64,000 nt of DNA from the NCBI GenBank assembly GCA_036852015.1, contig JAANDG010000532.1, forward strand, positions 1-64,000. Reading direction: 5' to 3'. Every line of letters starts with the position of its first letter. Position 1 is the stretch's first letter. This DNA comes from Pelodera strongyloides (lineage: Eukaryota > Nematoda > Chromadorea > Rhabditida > Rhabditidae). The notes below the pieces were generated by a model. The model had not been told where the DNA came from and did no database searches. It saw only the letters and a program-made list of their open reading frames with translations. The position numbers and the translations under genes are program-made. Shown here piece after piece: positions 1-11,504 of this stretch.

Positions 1-269
1 TCGTTTGTTGATAAAGAGGTATTTAGTAATAGTTTTTAAGTTCTCTTTTTGTTCAATCCTTTGTTTGATCATTACTTAGTTCTTTTACATTTACATTGCA
101 ATGCTTTTTTTATACAATTTTGCGTTTTTAGCTTCAGTTTTCCCGTACTTTTTACGATTTTGTTGGAGTTTTTTGTAGAATTATGGATGCAATTATTTAT
201 CAGAAGACACAGGCCTAAGCCTCAGGCTTGTTATATATTAATAAATATTATTTATATTATTTATTTCAG

Positions 270-2467
270 GTCTCAGGACCACCCAGAATTGGATCATTTC
301 TGATTTTCTCAGCAATTTTCCTGTTCGTCTTGGTCTGTGCAATTGCGTTCTACATGCTTAGAGGGTGAGTTACTGATTTATTGATTTTGCTTATATACTG
401 TAGTACTATGTAGTACTGGACTATAAAAGTGACACACAATAGGAAACAGAATAATTATTGCCCAGACCACAGAAAAACCGTTACAATAGCCGGTAACCAT
501 ATGGGTTTCTTCGTTTCCTATGAAAGAACACGTTTGACGTAGATCACTGGCCGAAATTGCTTTTGTGCCATCTAGCATTTTTCAACAACAACATCAAAAA
601 AGTTGTGTTTCGGACTGAGCGGGACTTGAACTCTGGTCGGCTGTCTATGCGTAATCGTTAGCCACTGAACTATAGTACCAAATTCAACTTCAAGGTTCCA
701 TCGCTGCTACGACGTGAAGAAATTGCTAAAGAAACGCGAAAAGAGCGTGTACTTGGAAGAACTGAGTCCGCTGGTATATGGTGAGTGAATTTATTTGTTT
801 TAATTATGAATAATTGTTAATTCAACATCGGTTTTGCGGTTTTGCTTGTAATTGCATTGTTGTGCAGTAGTTGAAAAATTAACAAAAATTAAGAAAGATA
901 TGGATCACTCGATACATAAACAGTCAATCTTACAAAGACTTATGAGATTTAGAAATAAATACTATATAAGTGCTTTAGATTCAATCGGTTGCGAGGACAT
1001 TCCCGTCGAACTTTTTTATGGATACTGCGAAGATCTGTCGCGCAATGATGAGCACAAATACAAAGCCCAGTTTGAGGTTGGTGCCATTCGTCGCTCACAT
1101 TCGGCATACTTTGCGCGCACAGACGTCCTTGAGCTTGAGATTTCGGCTGCTTGAATTTGCGTTGTACTTGCGTTGAACTTAAAAGTGCTCAAACGAATGG
1201 ACCACCATTTAGTTCGGTAAGTTTGGAGTTTTTGGTAAAATGGAAAGCCGCCTTATTTCATGTGGTGAATCACTACTCAGCAAAAGATGGACTCCAAAAC
1301 CTTGACGGACTTTGTTTTTTTTTTATTATTACGCGTTTAGCAAGTGGAACGCCTAACCGCCGAGAATAGCAGTGACAAGGAAAGTCTTGAGCGGAACATG
1401 GAAAAGAATCGATATTTGAATATTGGAGCACTTGAATCAACAAGAATTCGAATCAACTCACCATCGGGCTCGGATTACATCAATGCGAATTATATTGACG
1501 TTAGCTCTTTTGTTAATGTTGCTTACCTTTTCTGCAAGTATGTAGTTACATAAAGCACGCGCCTTATGACTTATTACTAGCAATGCACTTGTCATTTGTA
1601 TAGGCAACCTGTTTTGTAAAATGTACACACTGCATTGTGGAACGCTGCGTTAACTGCAGCGTCGACTGTTAGCAAACAATGTACATCGTGTCTCGTGAAA
1701 ATGGTTTATTAGACTCATTGCCAGTAAGAATGTTTCGCTATGAGAGAAGATGCAGCAATATAAATAAAATAGTCTTAAAATGGTTCCAATAGTTTCAGAT
1801 TTTCATAAGTTCGAATAAACAGTGTTTTAAACATCTATCCATTTTCAGAGTTGTGAGAAGCGGAATGCTTATATTGCCACTCAGGCCCCTCTTCCATCAA
1901 CATTCGTCGATTTCTTCCATTTATTGTGGCAGGAACGGTGTAATGTGATTGTGATGATCACGAATTTGGTGGAGGATGGACGGGTTCGTATTTTCTTTAT
2001 TTTTCTTTAAACTTTAAAAGGTATGTTACGTGATTTTGAGGCAGATGTTGGCCAACACCATTCTCACGTATTATAAGCAAATTGTGCTCCATTATGTGCC
2101 CGTCAGGTGTAGGTGTAGGACACAAATTTGAATAAAGAGTTATATATATAAAAATTTGCACCCAAAATATGGGAATGCAGTTGTCCTGCATACTTGTTGT
2201 ACGCAACGTCTTTGACTTTTCAAATGATTAAGATTAGGAATTTTTTATTTTTAGAGAAAAATTGATTTTTAGATTTTAGAAGATTTTTTCAGATATTTTT
2301 AGAAGATTAAGATTAAGAATTTTTTATTTTTAGAGAAAGTGCGACCAATATTGGCCTTCAAGCACCAGTGCTCCGCAATTGCATGGAATCTATCAGGTAT
2401 TAAATAAAACTTTATTTGAAACAATCAACGCCCATGTATAACTATGTCTCAGGTCAGGGTCAGATAC

Positions 2468-2522
<55 letters not shown>

Positions 2523-5500
2523 GAGAGAGAGAGAAAGGGAGAGACAGAGAGAGGGAGAGACAGAGAGAAATGAAAAGAAAGATAACAATGAAAATAATAA
2601 AACTATATATTTCCAGGTATCACTAGTCTCGCAAACGGTCAACGCGTTCTTCATCCATCGAATATTATCATTACGGATAGCGAAATGCGTACCACCGGTT
2701 TGTTTACTTATTCATATATATAAGCTACAGCGTAACTATAAACTATAGTAGATAAAGATCATGAACATTCAAAAGAATACCGGAATACCGGAGCACATAT
2801 GAATCTTTTTTTAATATGCTGTAGACGTAGACAACAGGTATTTATACCTGATTATTCTCCTCAAACTCAAATAAACCTTCACAGGACCTTTATATTCGTC
2901 GCATTTTTGAGGATTTCGTTAACAAACTGCGTTCCCTTTTGGCGAAACGCCAGGCGAAGGTAATGGCGAAACGCCTGTCCACCCGCACAGCGAAACGCCA
3001 ATTGAAAAATTTTTCGTCTGGCGATTCGCTGTTTTTGACTAAACAACCAGCGTTTCGCCAGGCGCTTCGCTAGTTTTGCTGCGAATAGTGTACCATGCTC
3101 TCGCAGTATGGAGACGATATTCTAACAGGATAATTCACCACCCAAATTATACCGCAGAAAACTAACACATAGTACATCATTTTAGTTTATAATATATATC
3201 AAGTAGCATTATATGCCAAGCAAAAACAATCACACCGGCGTGTACACAAATGTCAACAAACTGCATAAACTGGCGATCCGCCACTTGAATTTACCTTCGC
3301 CAGGCGTTTCGCCAGTGGAAATTACTTTCGCTAGGCGTTTCGCCACTGATGATTATTTTCGCCGGGCGTTTCGTCATTAAATCACCTTCGCTAGGCGGAT
3401 TAGTCAGTGAAAATATTTTAGACGGCAGGTTCGTCAGTGAAAATATTTTCGCTGGCGATTCGCCTAACGTGAACAGAGAATTTTCTGATGAAGAGAAGCC
3501 TAAAAGCGAATCGAGCAACTATCCCGAAGTATAAAGAATCCATAGATCCGATATTTTTCTGAAATCTTACAAAATTAGCATAGGATACATAGGATTTACT
3601 TATCATATGCAAATTTTCCAAAGGGGCTAGCATTTCGCTTTAAATTTAGGCCGAGCGTCGAATCCACCAGTTGCACTTCACCGGCTGGCCTGATCACGGT
3701 GTCCCGCCTACAGTATTCCCCCTACTGTCTTTCATCAATACGGTAGCCGATATTCACTCCACAGGACCAATTGTCGTGCATTGCAGGTACTGTAGTGTGG
3801 GAGCCAGTAGTTGTAAAACGTTAATATGGATGCTTGCAACTTGCAAGTTTGATAATATATTTTAAAAAGCGTCAATAAGATTGCCGAAGTCTAGTAAATC
3901 AGCATCATACGTGTGCCTAGCTAGGAGCACTTCTGGTAGTCAATATATAGCCACGTTGAAGCCATTTAAACAAAGACAGTTTTCGAGTTGAAATACAGAA
4001 CTTCGCCAATAGAAAAAGATTTTTGAATTGAAAAAAATGCACTACCAAACACCAAAGTCGTATTCAACAATCTAACATAGTTTTCCTTACATAATTGATA
4101 ATTTAATTAATCGATTATTGATTTATTTAGCGCTGGTGTTGGCCGCTCCGGATCCTATATATTAATCGATTCAATGAGAAGACATCTCTTAAGTTTTCGC
4201 TCATTAAATATGATGGGCCACTTGGTGCATATCAGAAAGCAACGGGAGAAACTTGTACAAACTGTGGTAGGTAGTTAAACTACGATTTTTGTTCACGATA
4301 GCATGTCTTTAAACGTATGCCATATTCCGATGAAGTGCATGCAAGTTACTAAGCTAAACACGCTGCGCGATTTTTAGTCTGAACATATTAATTTGCGTGC
4401 AACATACGGGAATGCAGTTGTCCAGAATGTGTTCCAAAAACCGGCTGTTATATCGCTTTAAATAGAAAGTAGCATTAGCGGTATCTATCATTCATTCAGC
4501 CACTAGACGAGGCGCAGCATGGGGTACTAGCATGTCTGTAGCTCTATTGGATTGAGGATGTAAGTTTTCAGAAACCGATTCCAAACAAAGATTTCTCTTC
4601 CCTCAAACTCTTTTACGATGTTTATTTGAATTTTCAGGAACAATACATATTCTGTCACGAGACAGTGCGACAGCTAATACGCCACGGAATTACACGGGTA
4701 CATTCGGAGCTATTTCATAGGTACATATATATTTGGAGCGATTTATGGCAGATTTATTTATTTCTAGATCTCTCTCTCTTCTCTCTGTCTCTCTTCTCTG
4801 TCTCTTCTCTGTCTCTTCTCTCTCGCTTCTCTCTCTCTCTCTTCTCTCTCTCTTCTCTCTCTCTTCTCTCTCTCTCTTCTCTCTCTCTTCTCTCTCTCTC
4901 AATCTTCTTCTCACCTTCTCTCTCTCCATTTTTATAACGCTCCATCGATTCACTAATAAAACTGCTTTTAGAAACACAATTTTTTAGGTATATCAAATAT
5001 TTGGCAGAAGAGAACGTAAATGGCAAAACGAGGATACAAATGCAGTATGAGGTAAGATATTCATTCATTCATGGATAGCAAAAATACTCCGCAATGCTTG
5101 GCACAACTTTTCTTGCTTACATTTTCACCATAAACTGACTTGCCGCTGCGAGATGGCGCGCATTTGGCCAGATTTGGCACAAAAAAATACATCATTTTCC
5201 AGGAGAAATCAGCATCTTTTAGTAATCTCACGAAATTTAATTCTAGTTAACGACTTATTTTCGAATTCTTTTAATTCTTGAAAAACACTTCTCAATTCAG
5301 GACATCTGCAAATGTTCACATCAACCGCAATGCGGTCCTGTAGCCGAGTATTTAGTACTACCGGTGAGTTATGTGTCTTTACGTTATATACGACATAAAG
5401 AATTCACAAAACAAAATCAGCAGCGTGTTATAGTTACGGGCATCACAGAGGATGTCTAGAGCAGCGCCAATTAAATAGTTTTTCTCCGTCCAATACTTGA

Positions 5501-6113
5501 AGCACCGCCCTTCGTAAGATGTTCGTACATAGTACTTCACATTCGTAAGAAATTGAAAACACTAAATTCCAGGGCTATCATCGTATCGATGAATTCGTCA
5601 TTGTTTCGTGGCCAGAAGAACGCGAAGACTTATGGACACTGGTCTGGGAGCGTAATATTCAAACAATCGTGTTGTTAGGTAAATTATCAGCATATATAGG
5701 ATTCTCGGGCACTCTTACACGTGCACTCGAAATAACTAAATGCTGGGCCCGAGCCCTAAGCCTGACCTTGTTTTGCCCTAAGCCTAAGCCTGAGCCTTTG
5801 GTTAGGTTTACCTATAGTACCTTTATACTATGGTACATACATCATGCTGGCTGCACGAAGACCAGTTGTGTTTGGTACGTAAAGTAACGTATGTATAATA
5901 TACTATACTGGAGAGATATAGTTAGAGCAGAACCATGAGCAAAACAAGTTATTATCTTTTCAGGAGGTTCTCCAGACTACTGGTCCAAAATCGGACGTGT
6001 TGGAGAGATCACAATTCAGCACGGTGACCAATTCGTGATGCTTCAGAACAAAGATGACCAGGTGAGGTGGCATAGCTCGCATAGCGGTAAATTCTAAGAG
6101 AAAAGAGAGAGAG

Positions 6114-6156
<43 letters not shown>

Positions 6157-7917
6157 AATAGGGTGAGAGTGAGAGAGAGAGAGAGAGAGAATACAGTTAC
6201 CCTTTCAGCTTTGTGTCCGTCTCATCGACGTCAATCCCACCGTACTCGAAAGTCAGACCTGGACAGAAATCGAAAGGATTCAAACCGAAAGATTAGCATA
6301 TCACGAATCACCATTGCTAGTGATATCGCCTATCAAACGGGTTGAATGTATGTTATTTATTTGTCTTTGCTAAATGCACACCGTTTTTCCGCGCGCATCA
6401 CAAATTCCTTCGCCGCGCATCACCATAGTTATTATCAGCTGTGCAAAGTTAGGGTGGGTAAATAACAATTTTTGAATAACCCTATGCCGCTATGTTATTG
6501 GTCTTGAAAATAGTACATGCGAACATGATTCAGCGCGCAAAATAAAGACTAATAGAAAACCCAAATGACGTAAACATACTTTAGCGCCCACGTTAATAAC
6601 ATCGGCTGGTATTCTTCCGTCAACGAGCGGGACGCTTCCCAACGGTAACGGCACAATGGTTACCGGGAACGGAACCCAGTCCGGTACGGAGACCGTGATT
6701 CCCGTAATATCATTGCGAAATGGGGTTGTCAATGGAATTCCGACAAGCCCAACGCAGGTAACAATGAATTTTGAATAAATGTTCAGGACACTAATCATTC
6801 ATGGGTTCGGGTAACTATTCCAAAATAGTGTAAGCAGCTAACACTATCTGTGGAACTAAGTTTACAGAACACAAGTTTTTCTTTATCTTACCCATTACAA
6901 TCATTGGACTTCCGAAATTTCACACAATCATAACAACCCCAAAACTTTAGATCAGCGATCCCCGCACCGAAAAACTTTCTCCGAAAAGGGTGATTTCAAT
7001 AAAAGAGAACGGCCGGGGATCAATACGAACGCGGAAAAACACCGCGGCGGAGCCGCACAATTGCGGCAATCCGGCCGAACGCGGATATGTTCTATGCGCG
7101 CTTACCGCGCTAGCTTGTCAGTTGGAACAGCAGGTGGGTGGATTGCAAAATGGTTTAACTATTAATTTAGATACACCAAAAGGATAAGCATTCGATGGCG
7201 AAAATATATTTAGTTTTGACGTGCCATATGTAGTACAGTTTATTGTCTATTAATATAGAAGCTCCACTAGTGGAACATACTATTATTTACAATATAATAA
7301 GGGAGAGGTTGCAGTTTGCAGTTACCAAGTAGTTTTATGGTAATTTTCAGTAGTACTTAGTAGTTTACTTTTACCCAATACCAATACCAGTGAGCCAAAG
7401 CTATCATTCAAAAAAATATGCTATTACAGGGTTGCATCGATGTCGTACAGGTACTTTCTTCATATACAAATGCTCACTGTGGATTGTGGAACTCGAGGGT
7501 AAGCTTTGATTATATGTTATTTGTTCGCGGCAAATATTTGCAAAACTTGAAATGCCTGACACCATTACCTATACATTACGCTTGATTTCCATTGTTTTAT
7601 TATCAAATCACCTGTTTGCTAATCAACGACAACACGACGAGTTATATACTACTTTATTTTCATCATTTCATTGTGATGCACACACACCCTGTGGTGTTAT
7701 TTAATTAAATAAAAAAGTAATCAATAAACCTTTATTATACGTATTATGGTGTGTGGTTTTGTAACGTATGTTAGACTACCCACGTACTGACATCGAACTC
7801 CAATGTACGTTACAACACCACCTGTTATACCGCTTCAAAAATCTTTTTTTTTTTCAGCACGAGGTCGAATTCATCTACGATCGCATGCTTCAGTTGGTCC
7901 ACTTGTCCAAAGTCTAA
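270..7917 (+). CDS. Receptor-type protein tyrosine phosphatase, cytoplasmic part with D1 and D2 (5' partial)
   Basis: The product removes phosphate from tyrosines on the inner face of the plasma membrane. Exons I phase in frame: 270-364 (transmembrane helix), 695-780, 868-1076, 1341-1499, 1849-1983, 2334-2396, 2617-2697, 3650-3786, 4131-4266, 4638-4720, 4988-5051, 5301-5363, 5573-5678, 5964-6061, 6209-6347, 6585-6757, 6951-7133, 7430-7498, 7858-7917; 712 residues. D1 has [23 protein letters not shown], the WPD loop WPDHGVP (from 3686) and the P-loop [10 protein letters not shown] split by the intron 3787-4130, so it should be active. D2 begins [10 protein letters not shown], lacks part of the usual core, carries a Gly/Thr/Asn-rich exon (6585-6757) and ends [20 protein letters not shown]2 keeps C and R in [10 protein letters not shown]. 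The pattern best fits the PTPRG/PTPRZ (R5) type; which C. elegans gene it matches I cannot say. The ectodomain lies off the left edge. Confidence 0.93.
604..680 (-). repeat. Degenerate tRNA-like (SINE-type) sequence in a phosphatase intron
   Basis: Read on the minus strand it has an A-box-like TAGTTCAGTGG and a B-box-like GAGTTCAAGTCC about 40 bases apart, but no pairing acceptor stem. It is more likely a tRNA-derived retroposon or tRNA relic than a working tRNA. Confidence 0.45.
2468..2569. repeat. (GA)n microsatellite
   Basis: Nearly pure GA tract in the phosphatase intron 2397-2616. Open frames across it (Arg/Glu or Ser/Leu rich) are artefacts. Confidence 0.9.
2937..3475. repeat. Foldback element built of GGCGAAACGCC units
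   Basis: The left half (2937-3075) repeats GGCGAAACGCC-like units. The right half (3280-3470) repeats the complement, GGCGTTTCGCC, in blocks of about 35 bases alternating with AGTGAAAATATTTT-like spacers. It fills much of the intron 2698-3649 just before the WPD-loop exon. Confidence 0.75.
3557..3647. repeat. Half copy of a TTAA foldback element next to a splice acceptor
   Basis: The sequence from ATAGGATACATAGGATTT to ATTTCGCTTTAAA matches the right arm of the complete palindrome at 44802-44976. Its end lies 2-3 bases from the acceptor TTTAG (3649) of the exon carrying the WPD loop. Confidence 0.7.
4769..4928. repeat. (TC)n microsatellite
   Basis: TCTC-rich tract in the phosphatase intron 4721-4987; the Ser/Leu-rich open frames over it are not genes. 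Confidence 0.9.
5776..5799. repeat. Short degenerate GCCTAA (telomere-type) repeat
   Basis: Four units of CCTAAG/CCTGAG inside the phosphatase intron 5679-5963. It is the same motif as the long array at 41.9 kb; a comparable short run lies at 33118-33157. Confidence 0.5.
6097..6192. repeat. (GA)n microsatellite
   Basis: GA-rich tract in the phosphatase intron 6062-6208, ending shortly before the acceptor CCTTTCAG at 6201-6208. Confidence 0.9.
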
Positions 7918-7944
7918 TTTTATTTTTTATTTTGTATTCACTCT

Positions 7945-7950
7945 AATAAA
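7945..7950 (+). terminator. Polyadenylation signal of the phosphatase gene
   Basis: AATAAA lies 28 bases after the stop codon, the usual distance; another AATAAA follows near 7979. Confidence 0.7.
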
Positions 7951-9402
7951 CTTTGTAAAGTAAATATGCTCTCAACCACAATAAAGATGCTTACGAACTG
8001 ATTTTGTATGTATAAAACTCCCTTTTTTGCCCAAATCAAATACCTCCTAATGCATTCCTGGGATTATACGACTTTTTCTTTGTTTATATGTAAATAAATA
8101 GATTTTTCATACTGGATATGAATAAAAATGGAATCTTGGTCGTATTATAATAATAGTAATAATTTATTACGTACACATAAAATTCATGAGAAATATATAT
8201 GCAACGTACAGTTTTGTCGAGTAAAGCAACAGTAGCACAAATCCTCACAAGTGTTACATTCTTATGTACTAGTGAATTAAGATGTCTACCGATTGATGTA
8301 TAAACCAAGAAAGAAGCTTATTGCAAGGGCGTATACTTTCCTGGTAAGCTCGACGGTCGACCATGCCGTTACTCATCCTTTTTAGTTCCGTTTCTAGTTA
8401 TACTACTAACCCAGTGCTTATATATATTTAGTGTCAGTTGAAAAATCATGAAAAACTTTAAGAATTTAGAGAATTTAATTTTTTTGATTTGATTTTTTTC
8501 AAAGTTAACTTTCAATAATCATTGCCAATGTTGTATAGTGAATAATGAAATTTGATGTTTGTTTGTTACGTTTTTTGTCATAATTATTCATTCGTTTACT
8601 CATTGATTACATGTATATGTTGTAATAAATCCAGTTTAAATTTATCTCCGTGTTTATGGGAATTGCCATGTCAGCCTAATATAGAAATTACAACATCAAC
8701 ATTCATAGTCTATTGCATGTTTTACAATAAAAACTGTAACGCAATACACATTAATTTTTCCCTACGACCACTCAAAACAGGATGTGAAATTCATTGCTCT
8801 TTGTAAATAAATTAACAAATTCTTTGTATATTAGGCTTCTACTTATTGTGGTTTACGCCCACGTACGCCCACATGTTTTTTGCGTAGGAAAACTATATAC
8901 ATTCTGTAGTGCATCTAAAATATATCCCCTTACTAAAATATATCCCTTACTAAAATATCCGCCTGAAAAAAAAAATAATCGCACGATCTGAAAAAGAAAA
9001 GGTTCTTTTTGGTAGTCGTAAATAATGCCAGTAAAAAAGATTACTTTATCATGAACGAAAAAAAAACAGTTCAAAAGATAACGAAGCATTGTCTAGACGA
9101 GTGTTCTTTGCTCATTTCAGTTTTAGATGAAAATTATCAAAATTAGTGGGAAATAAGTGATTTCCAGTGTGTGCGGGCGATGTATGTGCGTGGTGAAAGC
9201 CTGTACCTGGAAGTGTACCGATGTTTTAGGCTGTGTGCTGGCTGTGTGCGAAACTATAGCCATACCCATGGCGATCATCAAAGTGTGCGGCGAATTACTA
9301 AGCTGTAATATTGAAATATTAAGTCAAAATTCAGAATCCGAATTTGCATTCAACTAAAAAGGATGGTTCTAAATTAGTCTAGTAAAAATGGGTTATCTGT
9401 GT

Positions 9403-9479
9403 GTTCTTTGAGCTCTGCGCTACAGCGCCGCTGCAGAGTGCAGGTTCTTTGAGCTCTGCGCTACAGCGCCGCTGCAGAG
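9403..9479. repeat. Tandem duplication of a 36-base palindrome-bearing unit
   Basis: Copies at 9403-9438 and 9444-9479 are identical (GTTCTTTGAGCTCTGCGC then TACAGCGCCGCTGCAGAG), with five bases between. Each contains a partly self-complementary GCGCTACAGCGCC core. Confidence 0.9.
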
Positions 9480-11504
9480 GCAACGTGAACTACTGAACTA
9501 CTGCATAAACATGTATTTACAGCGTAACGTACACCATAAAACTCACAAACAAATAAATAAGTATCCAATGTTTATAAATAGGGTAATGTTTTTTTCTCTG
9601 TACCCATAGCTACTTATCTTTCATTATCTGTAAATCACTAATAGTCAGCTAATTGTAAGATTAGACCAAACTGGAAACCACCCTTGATCTATATTGTAAA
9701 CAAGTGATTGTTCTTTGCTCAGATCAAGCCACATATACATTCCGTCACTACTATTAGCTTCTGGCTCAAGTCCACAAGTACAACGATGGGAACGAAACGA
9801 TATATTATGGCTTATTGTTAAAGAGCTTCAGTCTTTGTGTGTTCTCTGATCGACAGTAAGTGATATGCTAATAGAGAAACCGGGGCTTCGTCTGTAGTAA
9901 TGCCACATGACAATCTCAAAAAATGTTGCAACTACGAGAACTCAAAGAACGATCAAAGCCTAGAACGCTTTGCAATTCCTGAAATAATTGATTTGATTAA
10001 TGTTTTGAGTATCAACATTCTTTCACGTTTTTCCGACCCGCGCAAAAAATAGCAAATATGATATGAATTGCATCATGATGGTCGTTTCTTTTTATGGAAA
10101 AATGATACATGAGTGAATATTGTACTATCAACATATCAGTAGATATAGTACTTATCTTTCCTGTTTTTTATTATAGCGGTGTTACAACTGGGTCGTTGTA
10201 TTTCCATGTAATGTTCTCATTCACTCTCTCTCTCTCTCTTCTTTTCCGCGCTTCTCGGCATCTTTTTTTGTGTTCGTGGTTGTTTTTCCGAAGTTCTTGA
10301 ATGATATTTACTTACAAAAAGCGGTTAACTTAGTAAAAGATATTCAGAAATAACGGGAAGAGCACATCGATATATGTAGTACCTTTGTACATTTTGAGCA
10401 ATTAATAAACCAGGTCAGCTTTCCTGCAGAACACCTTGCTAGGGCTAGGAAGGTCTGTATTAAAGCGAATGTCAAGCCTGATTCACAGATATTCTATAAC
10501 ACGCTGTCACAACTACCGTAGTTTACACAATTTCTCTCTCCTCTTTTTCTTTGCTGTCTAACAGCCTCGTAAATTCAAACGTCCCGTGGACAAAGATTTG
10601 GCTGAGCTTTGTCCGCACGACTCGAATCCCATACTGAAGGAGTTTTTTGGAGCGGTTTCAAATTGTTTTTCTTCTTACATGAAAGTTTTTGTTTATTTTT
10701 ATTTTCACTTTCCTCACCTTCAAAACATAAGCTTTTTTTTGAGCCCAACATGAAAAACCGGCTTGACATTCCCTTTAACAATAAGGTTGAACCCACATAC
10801 AAACCACAAACGTAAGGTATACGTAAGTAAGTAAGTATACGCTGTTTGCCAACTACGATACGACAGTGGGACGATAAAAAAATTGTCCAGACCTTATATG
10901 AGAAATTCAATGAATTTAATTTGAAGGGTGTGTAGTTGTAGCATAGCCTGATTATGAAGGCTCTTGGTTTGGCACCAGATAACATATCGCTTATATCAGC
11001 GGTCTCCAGCCTTCAGAGGGGAGGGGAGCTACCGATGCGAGATAAAAGAACCCAAAGACCCGGCTGATTATCACTACTGCTGTGGTTTTTGTCCGAGTAG
11101 CGTAGTTTCCCTTAAAAATGCCTCTAAGCCTAACAATAAGATGCCTTAGCTTTCCAGAGCTTGATACACACTTTCTGGAGCTTGGCGTCTTAAATAACTT
11201 AGTATTCTTTCTAAGAACCTAAAAATAATAGTGTGGTAATGCTTCTCGGTGTATTTGATACACATATATACCAGGAGCAGAGCCTCACTACTAACGACCG
11301 TGTTGAGTTATAAATAGTACAGCTAAATAATACTTGAACTACAATTACACCCAGACTCCACTAGCACGTGGTGTATCATTAGTATCATGTCATAACAGTA
11401 AATTAGCTGTTTGTGCTTTTAGCTGTTTAGCTAGTTTATCATACTGTGATACTTCATTAATTTTCTAATTATCCGCTACAGTACCCGATTTACAATTTCA
11501 GCAA

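Larger units (their letters stand above)
7918..11504. other. Intergenic region between phosphatase and ABC transporter
   Basis: No gene I can support. It holds a 36-base direct duplication (9403-9479), a Cys-rich open frame at 9168-9357 after a TTTCCAG, and an open stretch at 10564-10752 after CTAACAG that could be an isolated exon. The rest is AT-rich with no clear coding signal on either strand. The transporter promoter must lie in the right part, but I see no recognisable element. Confidence 0.6.

Noticed and set aside
2416..2748. Open frame rich in Arg and Glu, and Ser/Leu frames on the other strand
   Set aside because: Produced by the GA microsatellite; only 2617-2697 is a phosphatase exon, in a separate frame context.
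2884..2950. Possible extra phosphatase exon (DLYIRRIF)
   Set aside because: The flanking exons 2617-2697 and 3650-3786 join in frame and align without a gap, so no exon is needed.
4626..5068. Ser/Leu-rich and Arg/Glu-rich frames
   Set aside because: Produced by the TC microsatellite between two phosphatase exons.
10575..10985. 136-codon minus-strand frame
   Set aside because: No domain, no neighbouring exons; overlaps a + strand stretch that looks at least as coding.
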